Shown here piece after piece: positions 1-8,771 of a stretch of 64,000 nucleotides of DNA; position 1 is the stretch's first letter, and each line of letters begins with the position of its first letter. Origin of the DNA: Pseudomonas kilonensis. GTDB lineage: Bacteria > Pseudomonadota > Gammaproteobacteria > Pseudomonadales > Pseudomonadaceae. The notes under the pieces were generated by a model. The model saw only the letters and a program-made list of their open reading frames with translations, was not told the origin of the DNA and did no database searches. Made by a program: the position numbers and the translations under genes. The DNA lies in contig NZ_LHVH01000016.1 of the NCBI RefSeq assembly GCF_001269885.1, forward strand, positions 1-64,000, given 5' to 3'.

Positions 1-71
1 GAAGGCGGTGGGTCAGCTTGCATAAATGCTGGATGTGCCGCCGCCTTCGCGAGCAAGCCCGCTCCCACAGG
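1..71. repeat. REPIN, left end cut by window start
   Basis: The right arm (CGCCTTCGCGAGCAAGC...CCCACAG) is complete. Of the left arm only the innermost bases (GAAGGCGGTG) lie inside the window. Arm and loop resemble the copies at 26412-26512 and 62711-62803, so the rest of the left arm should lie just upstream. It sits downstream of the DoxX gene. Confidence 0.7.
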
Positions 72-85
72 TGTCCCAGGGTCAG

Positions 86-562
86 TCAGCGGGCGTAGCG
101 CTTGGCAATCAGGTGGTCGATGGACAGTACCCCCGGCCCACGGGCCATCAGGTAGAGCAATACCGCCGCCCAGGAGCCATGGGTCGGGTAGGCGTCCGGG
201 TAGACGAACAGCTGGATGGTCACGGTCATGCCCAGCAAGGCCAGCGCTGAAAAGCGGGTCGCCAGGCCAAACAGGATCAGGACCGGGAACACATGCTCGG
301 CAGAGGCCGCCAGGTACGCGGCCAGTTCCGGCGACAGCAGCGGGAGGGCGTATTCGCTTTTGAACAGGGGAATGGTCGAGTCCGCCAGCCGCGGCAGGCC
401 GATCTGGAAAGTGCCGTCGAACAAGTCGATGGCCAGGCCTTCGATTTTGGTCTGGCCGGATTTCCAGAACACCGCGGCAATCGAGAATCGCGCGATGAAG
501 GCGATCAGGCTGTGGGGAATTTTCTCCAGCCATTGAATGGAACCGGCAATCAGGGCGTTCAT
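86..562 (-). CDS. DoxX family membrane protein of a bufferin-type operon (BufD-like)
   Basis: This 158-residue integral membrane protein has four hydrophobic segments, roughly residues 15-35, 65-85, 93-112 and 120-145. It has DoxX family features such as RFSIAAVFWKSG near the N-terminus and an HVFPVLILFGLATRF segment. The ATG overlaps the stop of the upstream DUF2063 gene by 4 bases (ATGA), so translation is probably coupled. It is the last gene of a four-gene set headed by a DUF2282 precursor. DoxX proteins are commonly found in such clusters, but their biochemical role is unsettled; a part in membrane redox chemistry or export is inference. Confidence 0.85.
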   Translation of the reverse strand: MNALIAGSIQWLEKIPHSLIAFIARFSIAAVFWKSGQTKIEGLAIDLFDGTFQIGLPRLADSTIPLFKSEYALPLLSPELAAYLAASAEHVFPVLILFGLATRFSALALLGMTVTIQLFVYPDAYPTHGSWAAVLLYLMARGPGVLSIDHLIAKRYAR

Positions 563-1317
563 GGGGATACCTGTTCAGCTAGGAGGTGAGTGATAGCTCT
601 GTGGCGAATGAGCCCCGCCAGGGTCTGTTCCAGGTCGAGGTCGATTGAGGCTTCAATGGCAGCGGTCAGGGACAGCCCCTGTTGCAGGGCGGTGATGAAC
701 CCATGGGCCGCGTGATTGATCGCGAACACTTGCACGTCGAGACCGTGGCGCAGCACCAAGGCGTTTTGCGCAGGAAAGGCTTCGAATGGTACCGGCGTCT
801 CGTGCTGATGGGCGGCCCAGATCGTCACCACGGCGAAGGGCGATTGCAGCAGCCGCAGTGACGGGTGAAGACCGATCTTCAGGTGCCTTGTCAGCGTGGG
901 AGATGACAGCGCCTCGACGATGCGTTCTTGCGCCATGGGCTCGGCGTCGGCGGCATGCCAGGCTTGCACGTGCAGTCGCTCCAGGCGGGCGACGTCCGCC
1001 AGGTACGGCACACAGGCGGCGGGTTCGAATTGCTCGACGAACTCGGCAAAATCATCCCCGTAGTCGCTCATCACCGGGCTTCGCGGCGGTGTCGACTGGA
1101 CGTAGACCCCAGCCATGCCTCGGAAAAACTCCTCGCCCACCAGTTGCACCACCACCGGGTAATTGTCGGCCAGGGCGTTGATCAACGAGCTGAGCACGTT
1201 GTTGCGGTACACCGCGAAGCGACTCTGCGGGTCGGCGCCGTTGGCGCTGACCAGGCCGGGTGGACATGCCTTGCGCGGGTCGAGCAGGGCGGCGGCGAAT
1301 GCGTGCTGGCCGCTCAT
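559..1317 (-). CDS. DUF2063 protein, partner of the MNIO enzyme (BufC-like)
   Basis: This 252-residue soluble protein carries the N-terminal DUF2063 (HvfC/BufC) region: residues 1-95 include [31 protein letters not shown] and [11 protein letters not shown] more variable C-terminal domain follows. In known bufferin and methanobactin-like systems such partners present the precursor peptide to the DUF692 oxygenase. It overlaps that enzyme gene by 4 bases (ATGA) and the DoxX gene by 4 bases, a tightly coupled operon. Databases often call the family a 'putative DNA-binding domain'; the context argues strongly for a RiPP-maturation role instead. Confidence 0.88.
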   Translation of the reverse strand: MSGQHAFAAALLDPRKACPPGLVSANGADPQSRFAVYRNNVLSSLINALADNYPVVVQLVGEEFFRGMAGVYVQSTPPRSPVMSDYGDDFAEFVEQFEPAACVPYLADVARLERLHVQAWHAADAEPMAQERIVEALSSPTLTRHLKIGLHPSLRLLQSPFAVVTIWAAHQHETPVPFEAFPAQNALVLRHGLDVQVFAINHAAHGFITALQQGLSLTAAIEASIDLDLEQTLAGLIRHRAITHLLAEQVSP

Positions 1318-2183
1318 GGCCGGGCTCCGGCGGTGGCTAAAAGTTGATCGGCCTGGCGCGCCTCGGCCAGCAGTACCCCCCAGGGAGGGATGTGGTTGTC
1401 GCGCTCGATCAGCGTGGCTACCGGCCCGGTCCGCTCCAGTACCTGGAGATACAGTTGCCAGACCTCGTTGTCGATGGGCGCGCCGTGGTTGTCTATCAGC
1501 AGGCGTGCGCCGAGGCTGTCGGTGTCCTCGGCAAAGCCGGCCAGGTGAACTTCACCGGTCGCTTGCAGGGGCAGGGCGTCGAGGTAGGCCAATGGATCGC
1601 GGCAGTGGTTGACGCACGAAACGTAGACGTTGTTCACATCCAGCAGCAGGCCGCAGCCGGTGCGCCGGATCACTTCGCTGATGAAGTGTGGCTCGTCTAG
1701 GGTCGAGGCCTCGAACGCCAGGTAGGTGGCCGGGTTTTCCAGCAACAGCGTACGTTTGAGGCTCGACTGCACCTGGTCGACGTGTTCGCAGACCCGGTCG
1801 AGGGTCGCTTCGTCGTAGGCCAGGGGGAGCAGGTCATTGAGGAACACCGGGCCGTGGCTGGACCAGGCCAGGTGTTCGGAAAAGGATTGGGGCTGATAGC
1901 GTTCGACCAATGCGGCCAGGCGCTGTAAATGCGCAACATCCAGCGGCCCCTCCCCACCGATCGACAGGCCGACGCCGTGCAGCGACAGCGGGTACTGTTC
2001 GCGTATCCGCCCCAGGAAGTGATGAAGCGGCCCGCCGGCCACCATGTAGTTTTCCGCGTGCACCTCGAAAAAGCCCAGGTCCGGTCGGGTCTGGAGCACC
2101 TCACGAAAATGCTCGCTCTTGAGCCCCAACCCTGCCCTTGGCGGCAGCCGGCTATCAGTGGCGAGGGAGGGGGGATTCAACAT
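1314..2183 (-). CDS. bufB: DUF692 multinuclear non-heme iron oxidase (MNIO, BufB-like)
   Basis: This 289-residue TIM-barrel enzyme of the DUF692/MNIO family (MbnB, BufB) would oxidatively modify cysteines of a precursor peptide, here presumably the DUF2282 protein encoded just upstream. Family landmarks are present in order: [45 protein letters not shown] with an NH pair, [17 protein letters not shown] and ERDNHIP. They supply the His, Asp and Glu residues that bind iron. The reading frame is open upstream to 2390, but those extra residues lack family similarity and overlap the precursor gene in another frame. The ATG at 2183 gives the normal family length. The gene lies 25 bases after the precursor. 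Confidence 0.92.
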   Translation of the reverse strand: MLNPPSLATDSRLPPRAGLGLKSEHFREVLQTRPDLGFFEVHAENYMVAGGPLHHFLGRIREQYPLSLHGVGLSIGGEGPLDVAHLQRLAALVERYQPQSFSEHLAWSSHGPVFLNDLLPLAYDEATLDRVCEHVDQVQSSLKRTLLLENPATYLAFEASTLDEPHFISEVIRRTGCGLLLDVNNVYVSCVNHCRDPLAYLDALPLQATGEVHLAGFAEDTDSLGARLLIDNHGAPIDNEVWQLYLQVLERTGPVATLIERDNHIPPWGVLLAEARQADQLLATAGARP

Positions 2184-2208
2184 GCTGGCGGGCCTCAGGC
2201 AGATGCGA

Positions 2209-2514
2209 TCAGGACTTGGCTTTGAACGCTTCGAGCTGGCCGAAACCAGTCGGGGAGGTTTTGCTTTCCATGGTGGTACAAGTGCCTTTGGGTACCGATT
2301 TCCAGGCGTTGCCCTGATAGTCCATTTTTGCCGTACCGGCGCAGGTGGTGCCGGCACCGGCGGCGCAGTCGTTCTTGCCTTTGAGGGCAACGCCGAAGCA
2401 TTTTTCCATGGTGTCGTCGGCTGCGTGGACGGTCGAGACGGCTGTCATGCTCAGGGCAGAACCCAGGGCCAGGATCAGGGCGGTGGCGGACAGGGTGCGG
2501 GTCGAAGCAGTCAT
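2209..2514 (-). CDS. bufA: DUF2282 bufferin-like precursor (BufA1-type periplasmic metallophore)
   Basis: This 101-residue secreted protein has a signal peptide of about 31 residues with a predicted cut after STVHA. The mature part carries four cysteines (Cys39, 50, 58, 79) in the family context [19 protein letters not shown] and PKGTC. In studied bufferins these cysteines are oxidised to thiooxazole-type heterocycles by the MNIO enzyme, and the exported product binds copper in the periplasm. Whether all four are modified here cannot be read from sequence. An SD-like GGAG sits about 8 bases before the ATG. The upstream leader holds a perfect hairpin (2544-2561) and a possible ECF-type promoter. 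Confidence 0.92.
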   Translation of the reverse strand: MTASTRTLSATALILALGSALSMTAVSTVHAADDTMEKCFGVALKGKNDCAAGAGTTCAGTAKMDYQGNAWKSVPKGTCTTMESKTSPTGFGQLEAFKAKS

Positions 2515-2543
2515 GATGATTCTCCAGTCATTCAGGGAAATGA

Positions 2544-2561
2544 ACCGGCGTTAGCGCCGGT
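2544..2561 (-). promoter_or_regulatory. Perfect 7-bp inverted repeat in the bufA leader
   Basis: ACCGGCG-TTAG-CGCCGGT forms a perfect palindrome 30-47 bases upstream of the bufA ATG. It could be an operator or a stabilising hairpin at the very 5' end of the mRNA. It has no T-tract in either useful direction, so it is not a simple terminator. Confidence 0.5.
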
Positions 2562-2574
2562 CTACTGAACTAGA

Positions 2575-2598
2575 GAGGGGAGGTGGGAAAGCGTTACA
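2575..2598 (-). promoter_or_regulatory. Candidate ECF-sigma-type promoter of the bufferin operon
   Basis: On the minus strand TGTAACG (2598-2592) resembles the GTAAC -35 core of many ECF promoters. About 17 bases further a CTCTA-like -10 follows near 2571-2576. Transcription would start close to the 5' edge of the leader palindrome. Bufferin operons elsewhere are known to be under ECF control, but no sigma gene is adjacent here and the -10 match is weak. Confidence 0.35.
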
Positions 2599-2662
2599 GC
2601 GGGCGCATGATTTTTTTAGTGATCCTGGAACCTGTGGCGAGGGAGCAAGCTCGCGCTGAGAC

Positions 2663-2767
2663 CTGTAGGAGCTGGCGAAGCCTGCGATCTTTTGATCTTG
2701 ATCTTTCGCTTTAGACTCAATTGTCCGGGACAAGATCGCAGCCTCGCTTCGCTCGACAGCTCCTACA
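2663..2767. repeat. Inverted repeat pair of the TGTAGGAGC family
   Basis: TGTAGGAGCTGGCGAAGCC...TGCGATC on the left is answered by GATCGCAGCCTCGCTTCGC...AGCTCCTACA on the right, with a roughly 40-base loop. It belongs to a repeat family different from the GTGGGAGC REPs in the rest of the window. Together with the terminator it fills the 300-base gap between bufA and livF. No gene is seen in that gap. Confidence 0.75.
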
Positions 2768-2773
2768 TTGGGC

Positions 2774-2803
2774 AAAAAAAACGGCCCGAAGGCCGTTTTT
2801 TTA
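2774..2803 (-). terminator. Rho-independent terminator of the livHMGF operon
   Basis: ACGGCC-CGAA-GGCCGT hairpin with A-runs on the left and T-runs on the right, so it could work in both directions. It lies 12 bases after the livF stop. Confidence 0.85.
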
Positions 2804-2814
2804 TTGCTGCAGAC

Positions 2815-3516
2815 TCAACCGCCCAGGTACGCCTCGCGCACTTTCGGGTCGGTCAGCAGGGCTTCACCGGTGCCTTGCATCACCACGCGACCGTTCTCCA
2901 GCACGTACGCCCGGTCGGCGATTTTCAGCGCCTGGTTGGCGTTCTGCTCCACCAGGAACACCGTCACGCCGTCCTTGCGCAGTTGTTCGATGATGTCGAA
3001 GATCTGCTGGATGATGATCGGTGCCAGGCCCAGGGAAGGCTCGTCGAGCAGCAGCAGCTTGGGCTTGCTCATCAGCGCACGGCCGATGGCGAGCATTTGC
3101 TGTTCGCCGCCGGACATGGTGCCGCCGCGCTGGGTAAAGCGTTCTTTCAGGCGTGGGAAAAGGTGCAGGACCTTGTCCATTTGTTCCTGAAAGTCGCCCT
3201 TGTCGGTGAAAAAACCGCCCATGGCGAGGTTTTCTTCTACGGTCAGTCGGGCAAATACCCGACGGCCTTCCGGCACCACCGCGATGCTCTTGCGCATGAT
3301 GTGCGACGAGTCCTGGCCCACCAACTCCTCACCCATGTAGCGGATGCTGCCGCTGTGGGCCTGGGGCGAACCGCAGAGCGTCATCAGCAGGGTGGATTTG
3401 CCGGCGCCGTTGGCACCGATCAGCGTGACGATTTCGCCCTGGCGGACCTCGACGTTGACGCTGTGCAAGGCCTGGATCTTGCCGTAGAAGGTGGAAACGT
3501 TTTCGAATTGCAGCAT
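2815..3516 (-). CDS. livF: Branched-chain amino acid ABC transporter, ATP-binding protein LivF/BraG
   Basis: This 233-residue ABC ATPase is one of the two nucleotide-binding subunits of the high-affinity Leu/Ile/Val importer. Walker A is GANGAGKST (about residues 34-42), the signature is MSGGEQQ, Walker B is LLLLDEPSLGL, and a switch histidine region is replaced by FLVEQNA as usual in LivF. It begins one base after the livG stop and is the last gene of the transporter operon, followed by a strong terminator. P. aeruginosa calls the homologue BraG. Confidence 0.95.
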   Translation of the reverse strand: MLQFENVSTFYGKIQALHSVNVEVRQGEIVTLIGANGAGKSTLLMTLCGSPQAHSGSIRYMGEELVGQDSSHIMRKSIAVVPEGRRVFARLTVEENLAMGGFFTDKGDFQEQMDKVLHLFPRLKERFTQRGGTMSGGEQQMLAIGRALMSKPKLLLLDEPSLGLAPIIIQQIFDIIEQLRKDGVTVFLVEQNANQALKIADRAYVLENGRVVMQGTGEALLTDPKVREAYLGG

Positions 3517-4284
3517 TTACGCTTCCCCCAGGTAGGCTTTGATCACTTCAGGATTGTCGCGGATCTGCTCTGGCGAGCCGTCGGCCAGGGGGGTGCCCTG
3601 GTTGATCACGACGATGTGGTCGGAAATGCTCATGACCAGCTTCATGTCGTGCTCGATCAGCAGCACAGTGACGTTGTGCTCCTCGCGCAGCACGCCGATC
3701 AGGGCTTTCAGGTCTTCGGTTTCCTTGGGGTTCAGGCCGGCGGCGGGCTCGTCGAGCATGAGGATCCGCGGACGGGTCATCATGCAGCGGGCGATTTCCA
3801 GGCGCCGTTGCTGACCGTAGGCCAGGGTCCCGGCGGTACGGTTGGCGAACTCCTTGAGGTTGACCTTCTCCAGCCAGTACTCGGCGTACTCCATGGCCTC
3901 GCGTTCGCTTTTGCGGAACGCCGGGGTCTTGAACAGGCCGGCAAAGAAGTTGGTGTTCAGGTGACGGTGCTGGGCGATCAGCAGGTTTTCGACCGCCGTC
4001 ATGTCCTTGAACAGCCGCACGTTCTGGAAGGTGCGCACCACACCCTTGCGGGCGATCTGATGGCCGGGCAGGCCCTGGATCGGCTCGCCGTCCAGCACGA
4101 TGGTGCCGCCGGTGGGCTGATAGAAGCCGGTCAGGCAGTTGAACACGGTGGTCTTGCCCGCGCCGTTCGGCCCGATCAGCGCAACGACCTGTTTTTCTTT
4201 CACGGTCAGGGCCACGCCGTTGACCGCCAGCAAGCCGCCGAAGCGCATGCTTAGATTTTCAACCTTGAGGATCTCGCGGCTCAT
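3517..4284 (-). CDS. livG: Branched-chain amino acid ABC transporter, ATP-binding protein LivG/BraF
   Basis: This 255-residue ABC ATPase has Walker [10 protein letters not shown] (about residues 37-45), signature LAYGQQRR, Walker [13 protein letters not shown] and H-loop LLIEHDM. The LivG-specific insertion between Walker A and the signature ([10 protein letters not shown]...) is present. The ATG overlaps the livM stop by 4 bases. It pairs with LivF to drive uptake of branched-chain amino acids through LivHM. Confidence 0.95.
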   Translation of the reverse strand: MSREILKVENLSMRFGGLLAVNGVALTVKEKQVVALIGPNGAGKTTVFNCLTGFYQPTGGTIVLDGEPIQGLPGHQIARKGVVRTFQNVRLFKDMTAVENLLIAQHRHLNTNFFAGLFKTPAFRKSEREAMEYAEYWLEKVNLKEFANRTAGTLAYGQQRRLEIARCMMTRPRILMLDEPAAGLNPKETEDLKALIGVLREEHNVTVLLIEHDMKLVMSISDHIVVINQGTPLADGSPEQIRDNPEVIKAYLGEA

Positions 4285-5549
4285 TTGCGCAGCTCCGCTC
4301 TTAGTTTAAGTTCGGGGCGTTGCATAGGCAGCAGACCTTGAGGACGCCAGATCATCATCAGCACCATCAAGGCGCCGAACATCAGCATGCGGTATTCGCT
4401 GAATTCACGCATCATTTCCGGCAGCAGGATCATCACGATCGCCGCCAGGATCACGCCCAGCTGCGAGCCCATTCCGCCCAGCACCACGATGGCGAGGATG
4501 ATCGCCGACTCGATGAAGGTGAAGGACTCCGGCGTCACCAGGCCCTGGCGGGCGGCGAAGAAGCTACCGGCAAAACCGGCGAACGCAGCGCCGAGGGTGA
4601 AGGCCGACAGTTTGATCACGGTTGGGTTGAGACCCAGCGCACGGCAGGCGATTTCGTCTTCACGCAATGCCTCCCAGGCGCGGCCGATCGGCATGCGCAG
4701 CAGGCGGTTGATGACGAACAGCGCGGCCAGGGCCAGCAACAGCGCAACCAGGTAGAGGAAGATCACCTTGTTGATCGAGTTGTATTCCAGGCCGAAGTAC
4801 TCGTGGAAGGTCTGCAGGCCTTCGGCGGCTTTACGTTCGAAGGTCAGGCCGAAGAACGTCGGTTTCTCGATGTTGCTGATGCCGTTCGGGCCACCGGTGA
4901 TGTCGGTCAGGTTGCGCAGGAACAGACGGATGATCTCGCCAAAACCCAGGGTCACGATGGCCAGGTAGTCACCGCGCAAGCGCAGGACCGGGAACCCCAG
5001 CAGGAAACCGAAGGTGGCGGCCATCATCCCGGCGATCGGCAGGCAGATCCAGAAGCTCAGGCCGAAGTAGTGGGACAGCAGCGCATAGCTGTAGGCGCCG
5101 ACGGCGTAGAAGCCGACGTAACCCAGGTCCAGCAGACCGGCCAGGCCTACGACGATGTTCAGGCCCAGGCCGAGCATCACGTAGATCAGGATCAGCGTGG
5201 CGATGTCCACCGCGCCGCGAGAGCCGAAGAACGGCCACACCAGGGCCACGACGATCAGGCCTAGCACGATCCAGCGCTGGGTCGACGGCAGGGTCAGGAA
5301 GTTGCTGGCCTTGGCCGGGATCACCGGCAGGCCGGGCGAGGACTTCCACATGGCGCTGATCTGCGTGCTGAACAGTACGCGCACGAACATCAGCAGCGAA
5401 CACACGGCGATGCTCGCCAGGATGGCCGGGCTGGTGCCGTGCACTTCCAGGTTGATGCCGACGATGGTCAGTTTAAGACCCAGTACCGGGTAGGCCACGG
5501 CCCAGACCAGCAGGGCGCTGAAGAGCGCCGATTTGAGATGCCTAGTCAT
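4281..5549 (-). CDS. livM: Branched-chain amino acid ABC transporter permease LivM/BraE
   Basis: This 422-residue inner-membrane permease has an extended N-terminal region (about residues 1-100, with two hydrophobic segments) found in the proteobacterial long form. The BPD_transp_2 core follows, including [19 protein letters not shown] and the EAA-like [20 protein letters not shown] loop that contacts the ATPases. It overlaps livH and livG by 4 bases each (ATGA), so the operon is translationally coupled. Confidence 0.95.
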   Translation of the reverse strand: MTRHLKSALFSALLVWAVAYPVLGLKLTIVGINLEVHGTSPAILASIAVCSLLMFVRVLFSTQISAMWKSSPGLPVIPAKASNFLTLPSTQRWIVLGLIVVALVWPFFGSRGAVDIATLILIYVMLGLGLNIVVGLAGLLDLGYVGFYAVGAYSYALLSHYFGLSFWICLPIAGMMAATFGFLLGFPVLRLRGDYLAIVTLGFGEIIRLFLRNLTDITGGPNGISNIEKPTFFGLTFERKAAEGLQTFHEYFGLEYNSINKVIFLYLVALLLALAALFVINRLLRMPIGRAWEALREDEIACRALGLNPTVIKLSAFTLGAAFAGFAGSFFAARQGLVTPESFTFIESAIILAIVVLGGMGSQLGVILAAIVMILLPEMMREFSEYRMLMFGALMVLMMIWRPQGLLPMQRPELKLRAELRK

Positions 5550-6469
5550 ACTTTTTCAACCTCCGGGCGGCCCAGGATGCCGGTCGGCCGGAATAACAGA
5601 ACCAGAACCAACAAGCCGAATGCCACGACGTCCTTGTACTGGTCGCCGAAGATGTCGGCGCCAAAGGCTTCCGCCACGCCCAGCACCAGCCCGCCGAGCA
5701 TTGCCCCGGGGATGCTGCCGATGCCGCCCAGTACCGCGGCGGTGAAGGCTTTCAGGCCTACGAGGAAGCCGGCGTTGGGGTTGATCACGCCGTATTGCAT
5801 GCTCAACAGCACCGCGGCGATGGCCGCCAGGGCCGCACCGATGACGAAGGTCAGGGCGATGATGTTGTTGGTGTTGATGCCCAGCAGGTTGGCCATCTTG
5901 ATGTCCTCGGCACAGGCGCGGCAGGCGCGGCCCAGGCGGGAACGGGAGATGAACAGCGTCAGGCCGAGCATGGCGACCAGGGTCACCACGAACACCACGA
6001 TTTGCATGTAGGAAATCAGCACTTCATGTGCCCCGCCTGGTCCGATGGCAAAGTTGCCCGGAATCAGGTTGGGTATGGATTTGTCCTTGGAGTCTTGCGA
6101 AAGCAGTACCGTGTTCTGCAGGAAAATCGACATGCCGATGGCGGAAATCAGCGGGATCAGACGGTTGCTGCCGCGCAGGGGGCGGTAGGCGATCCGTTCG
6201 ATGCTGTAGCCATAGGAACTGGTGACGACGATGCTCGCGATGAAAGCCGCGGTCATCAACAGCGGGACACTGTCGAGTCCCATCATGGCCAGCCCGGCGA
6301 TGGCGATGAACGCCACGTAGGAGCCGATCATGTACACCTCGCCGTGGGCGAAGTTGATCATTCCAATGATGCCGTAAACCATCGTATAGCCGATGGCGAT
6401 CAGGGCATACGTGCTGCCAACGGTCAGGCCGTTAACCAGCTGCTGGAAGAAGTGATAGATGTCAGGCAT
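5546..6469 (-). CDS. livH: Branched-chain amino acid ABC transporter permease LivH/BraD
   Basis: This 307-residue permease has about eight hydrophobic segments. Typical LivH features are [39 protein letters not shown] N-terminal helices (residues 9-43), the [16 protein letters not shown] cytoplasmic coupling loop, and the glycine-rich [15 protein letters not shown] segment. It starts the permease part of the operon, 230 bases downstream of the binding-protein gene, with a terminator-like hairpin in between. Confidence 0.95.
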   Translation of the reverse strand: MPDIYHFFQQLVNGLTVGSTYALIAIGYTMVYGIIGMINFAHGEVYMIGSYVAFIAIAGLAMMGLDSVPLLMTAAFIASIVVTSSYGYSIERIAYRPLRGSNRLIPLISAIGMSIFLQNTVLLSQDSKDKSIPNLIPGNFAIGPGGAHEVLISYMQIVVFVVTLVAMLGLTLFISRSRLGRACRACAEDIKMANLLGINTNNIIALTFVIGAALAAIAAVLLSMQYGVINPNAGFLVGLKAFTAAVLGGIGSIPGAMLGGLVLGVAEAFGADIFGDQYKDVVAFGLLVLVLLFRPTGILGRPEVEKV

Positions 6470-6648
6470 TACAGCGCTCCTAAAAACCTGATACGCATTT
6501 CACTGGTGGAGTCATTTTCCCGCCCGGGTCCCGTGGATCTGCATCCACTTCGAACACGAGGTTTGCCAGCGAACCGCTGATGACGGTTTTGAGATTTTCA
6601 GGTGGGGAGACTGGCGGATCACGCCAGCGCGGCCCAATACATTTAAAA

Positions 6649-6680
6649 CAAAGCCCACGGCACGCCGTGGGCTTTATTGG
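6649..6680 (-). terminator. Hairpin terminator/attenuator after the binding-protein gene
   Basis: AAGCCCACGG-CACG-CCGTGGGCTT is a perfect 10-bp stem followed on the minus strand by TTGTTTT. Placed between the binding-protein and permease genes, it probably lets most transcripts stop after the binding protein. That would fit the usual excess of binding protein over permease. Confidence 0.75.
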
Positions 6681-6699
6681 CAGTCAGTCAGGCCAGGCC

Positions 6700-7827
6700 T
6701 TACTGAGGCGAAGCTTCGGTTTTAGGTTTGCCGAAGTGCCACTCGTAGACCACGAACTTGAAGTCCTTCAGGTCGCCCTTCGCGTCGAAGCTCAGGTCAC
6801 CGGTTGGGGTCTTGAAGGTGCCGGCGTGGATGGCTTCAGCCACTTTGCCTGCGTCTTCGCTCTTGGCAGCCTTGATAGCGTCGGCGATCACGGTCACTGC
6901 GGAGTAGGACGGGAACACGAACGGACCGCTCGGGTCTTCTTTCTTGGCCTTGAAGGCGTCAGCCAGGGCGATGTTGGCAGGGTCCTGGTCGAAAGATTTC
7001 GGCAGGGTTACCAGCAAGCCTTCGGAAGATTCCTTGGCGATCTGCGAGATGGAGTCGTTACCCACGCCTTCCGGACCCATGAACTTGGCCTTCAGGCCTT
7101 TTTCCTGGGATTGACGCAGGATCAGGCCCAGCTCCGGGTGGTAGCCGCCGTAGTAGACGAAGTCGACGTTGGCTTGCTTGAGCTTGGCGATCATCGAGGA
7201 GAAGTCTTTGTCGCCGGCGTTCACGCCTTCGAAGACGGCCACTTTCACGCCTTTGCCTTCGAGGGTTTTCTTCACGGCGCTGGCGATGCCTTCACCGTAC
7301 TGCTGCTTGTCGTGCAGGACTGCAACGACTTTCGGCTTGACGTGGTCGGCGATGTAGTTGCCGGCCGCAGGGCCTTGGGCGCTGTCCAGGCCGATGGTGC
7401 GGAAGATCATCTTGTAGCCGCGAGCGGTGATGTCCGGGCTGGTAGCGGCCGGGGTGATCATGATCACGCCTTCGTCTTCGTAGATATCCGAAGCGGGCTG
7501 GGTGGAGCTGGAGCACAGGTGGCCAACCACGAACTTGATGCCGTCGTTGACGACTTTGTTCGCGACCGCTACCGCTTGTTTTGGATCACAGGCGTCATCG
7601 TATTCAACGGCGACAAGTTGCTTGCCGTCGACGCCGCCCTTGGCGTTGATCTGTTCGATGGCCATTTTCGCGCCGCTGAACTGCATGTCGCCGTATTGGG
7701 CTACGGGGCCGGTTTTAGGGCCGGCGATGCCGATCTTGATGGTGTCGGCGGCGAACGAATGGCTGGCAACCCCGGCCAGAACCATAGCGGCAAACAGTTT
7801 GGAAATCTGCTTAGTAGCCTTAGTCAT
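6700..7827 (-). CDS. braC: Branched-chain amino acid ABC transporter substrate-binding protein BraC/LivJ
   Basis: This 375-residue periplasmic protein has a signal peptide of about 26 residues (cut after ASHSFA). The mature start ADTIKIGIAGPKTGPVAQYG is characteristic of the Leu/Ile/Val-binding family. A paired Cys (CDPKQ and HLCSSS) and the ligand-contact region SSSTQPASD are present. It would bind Leu, Ile, Val and possibly Ala or Thr for LivHMGF. A GGAG lies 5 bases before the ATG. It heads the operon; the promoter lies in the divergent gap to 8168. Confidence 0.95.
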   Translation of the reverse strand: MTKATKQISKLFAAMVLAGVASHSFAADTIKIGIAGPKTGPVAQYGDMQFSGAKMAIEQINAKGGVDGKQLVAVEYDDACDPKQAVAVANKVVNDGIKFVVGHLCSSSTQPASDIYEDEGVIMITPAATSPDITARGYKMIFRTIGLDSAQGPAAGNYIADHVKPKVVAVLHDKQQYGEGIASAVKKTLEGKGVKVAVFEGVNAGDKDFSSMIAKLKQANVDFVYYGGYHPELGLILRQSQEKGLKAKFMGPEGVGNDSISQIAKESSEGLLVTLPKSFDQDPANIALADAFKAKKEDPSGPFVFPSYSAVTVIADAIKAAKSEDAGKVAEAIHAGTFKTPTGDLSFDAKGDLKDFKFVVYEWHFGKPKTEASPQ

Positions 7828-8167
7828 AGTGCTCCACTCATGCTGTTGTAGTTTTTATAGTCCTGGCGCCGTAGCAGCAGAACCGGGTCAGATATCTTGG
7901 ATACCCTCGCGGAAAATGCCCCCGGCAACTGTACCGGTACAGTGTAGAGCGCCGATTGTTGGCAAGGGAAGCTGGCGCTTGGGGGCAAAACCTGAGGGTG
8001 TCGCTTAATTGAAAGAAAAAGACAGAATAGCGGCGGGGTTTTGTCCGGTCATATCGGCAATCCTTGGCTTTCCTGCGCTTTTCATTCGGTACCGCAATTG
8101 CTACCGGGTTTTTCTGCCAGACCACCGACGTTATCATTCGCGCCGATTTCTTTTCCGGACAGGTCCC
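7828..8167. other. Divergent intergenic region, no gene seen
   Basis: This 340-base gap between braC and the DUF2288 gene must contain both promoters. I see no convincing ORF, REP element or terminator in it, and no named operator I can identify with confidence. Confidence 0.5.
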
Positions 8168-8473
8168 ATGAATCAAGAACCTAGCACCCTCTATGCCAAA
8201 CTGCTTGGTGAAACCGCATCCATCACCTGGAAAGAGCTGGAGCCGTTCTTTGCCAAGGGTGCCCTATTGTGGGTCGATCCGGCACTGGATTTGATCGCCG
8301 CCGCCGAGGCCGTCGCCCAGGACGAAGGTACCAAAGTCGCCGCCTGGCTGGCTGCCGACCAGCTTGCCAAGCTGTCTGAAACGCGGGCGCTGGATTTTCT
8401 GGAGCGCGATCCGCCGCTTTGGGCGGTGGTGGTTTCGCCCTGGATTATGATCCAGGAAAGGGCGTCGAACTGA
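8168..8473 (+). CDS. DUF2288 family small protein
   Basis: This 101-residue soluble acidic protein begins MNQEPSTLYAKLLGETASITWKEL and contains the DUF2288 core (FFAKGALLWVDPALDLIAAAEA, LERDPPLWAVVVSPWIMIQER). The function is unknown. The frame is open upstream to 8009, but the ATG at 8168 with an ACAGG-type ribosome site matches the family start. It stands alone between the transporter operon and the tubulin-like gene, which is read towards it. Confidence 0.85.
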   Translation: MNQEPSTLYAKLLGETASITWKELEPFFAKGALLWVDPALDLIAAAEAVAQDEGTKVAAWLAADQLAKLSETRALDFLERDPPLWAVVVSPWIMIQERASN

Positions 8474-8657
8474 TCGATGCACCAAGTTGGTTCAGGTTTT
8501 TTGTCCGCTGAAAGTGTGTAGGTGAGTAGCGTGATGGCGTCCTGCCGTGGCGAAACGCCACAGGGGAGGGTGACGTATACGTAACGGGAACAGTTTATGG
8601 AGCAGCCTTTGGGCTGCTCAATTGTTTCTGGATGTTGTTTCGGTGGTGTATTCAAGG

Positions 8658-8750
8658 CCGCCTTCGCGAGCAAGCCCGCTCCCACAGTGGACCGCGTTTC
8701 TTCAGAAAGAATGCGGTCCACTGTGGGAGCGGGCTTGCTCGCGAAAGGGG
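8658..8750. repeat. Long perfect REPIN hairpin
   Basis: The arm TTCGCGAGCAAGCCCGCTCC continues as CACAGTGGACCGC and is answered without mismatch by its complement at 8713-8747, leaving a loop of about 17 bases. The extra paired bases (GTGGACCGC) make this arm longer than in other copies here. It lies between the convergent ends of the DUF2288 and tubulin-like genes and could act as a shared transcript end. The rest of the 8474-8771 gap shows no gene. Confidence 0.85.
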
Positions 8751-8771
8751 CACCACGGTGTTACGCCAGCC

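Noticed and set aside
1314..2390. Longer 358-residue version of the DUF692 protein
   Set aside because: The first 69 residues overlap the DUF2282 gene in another frame and lack similarity; the ATG at 2183 gives the normal family length.
2692..4254. 520-residue open frame antisense to livF and livG
   Set aside because: Composition (many His, Gln, Val, Asp) is that of a shadow frame; the minus strand carries intact ABC ATPase motifs.
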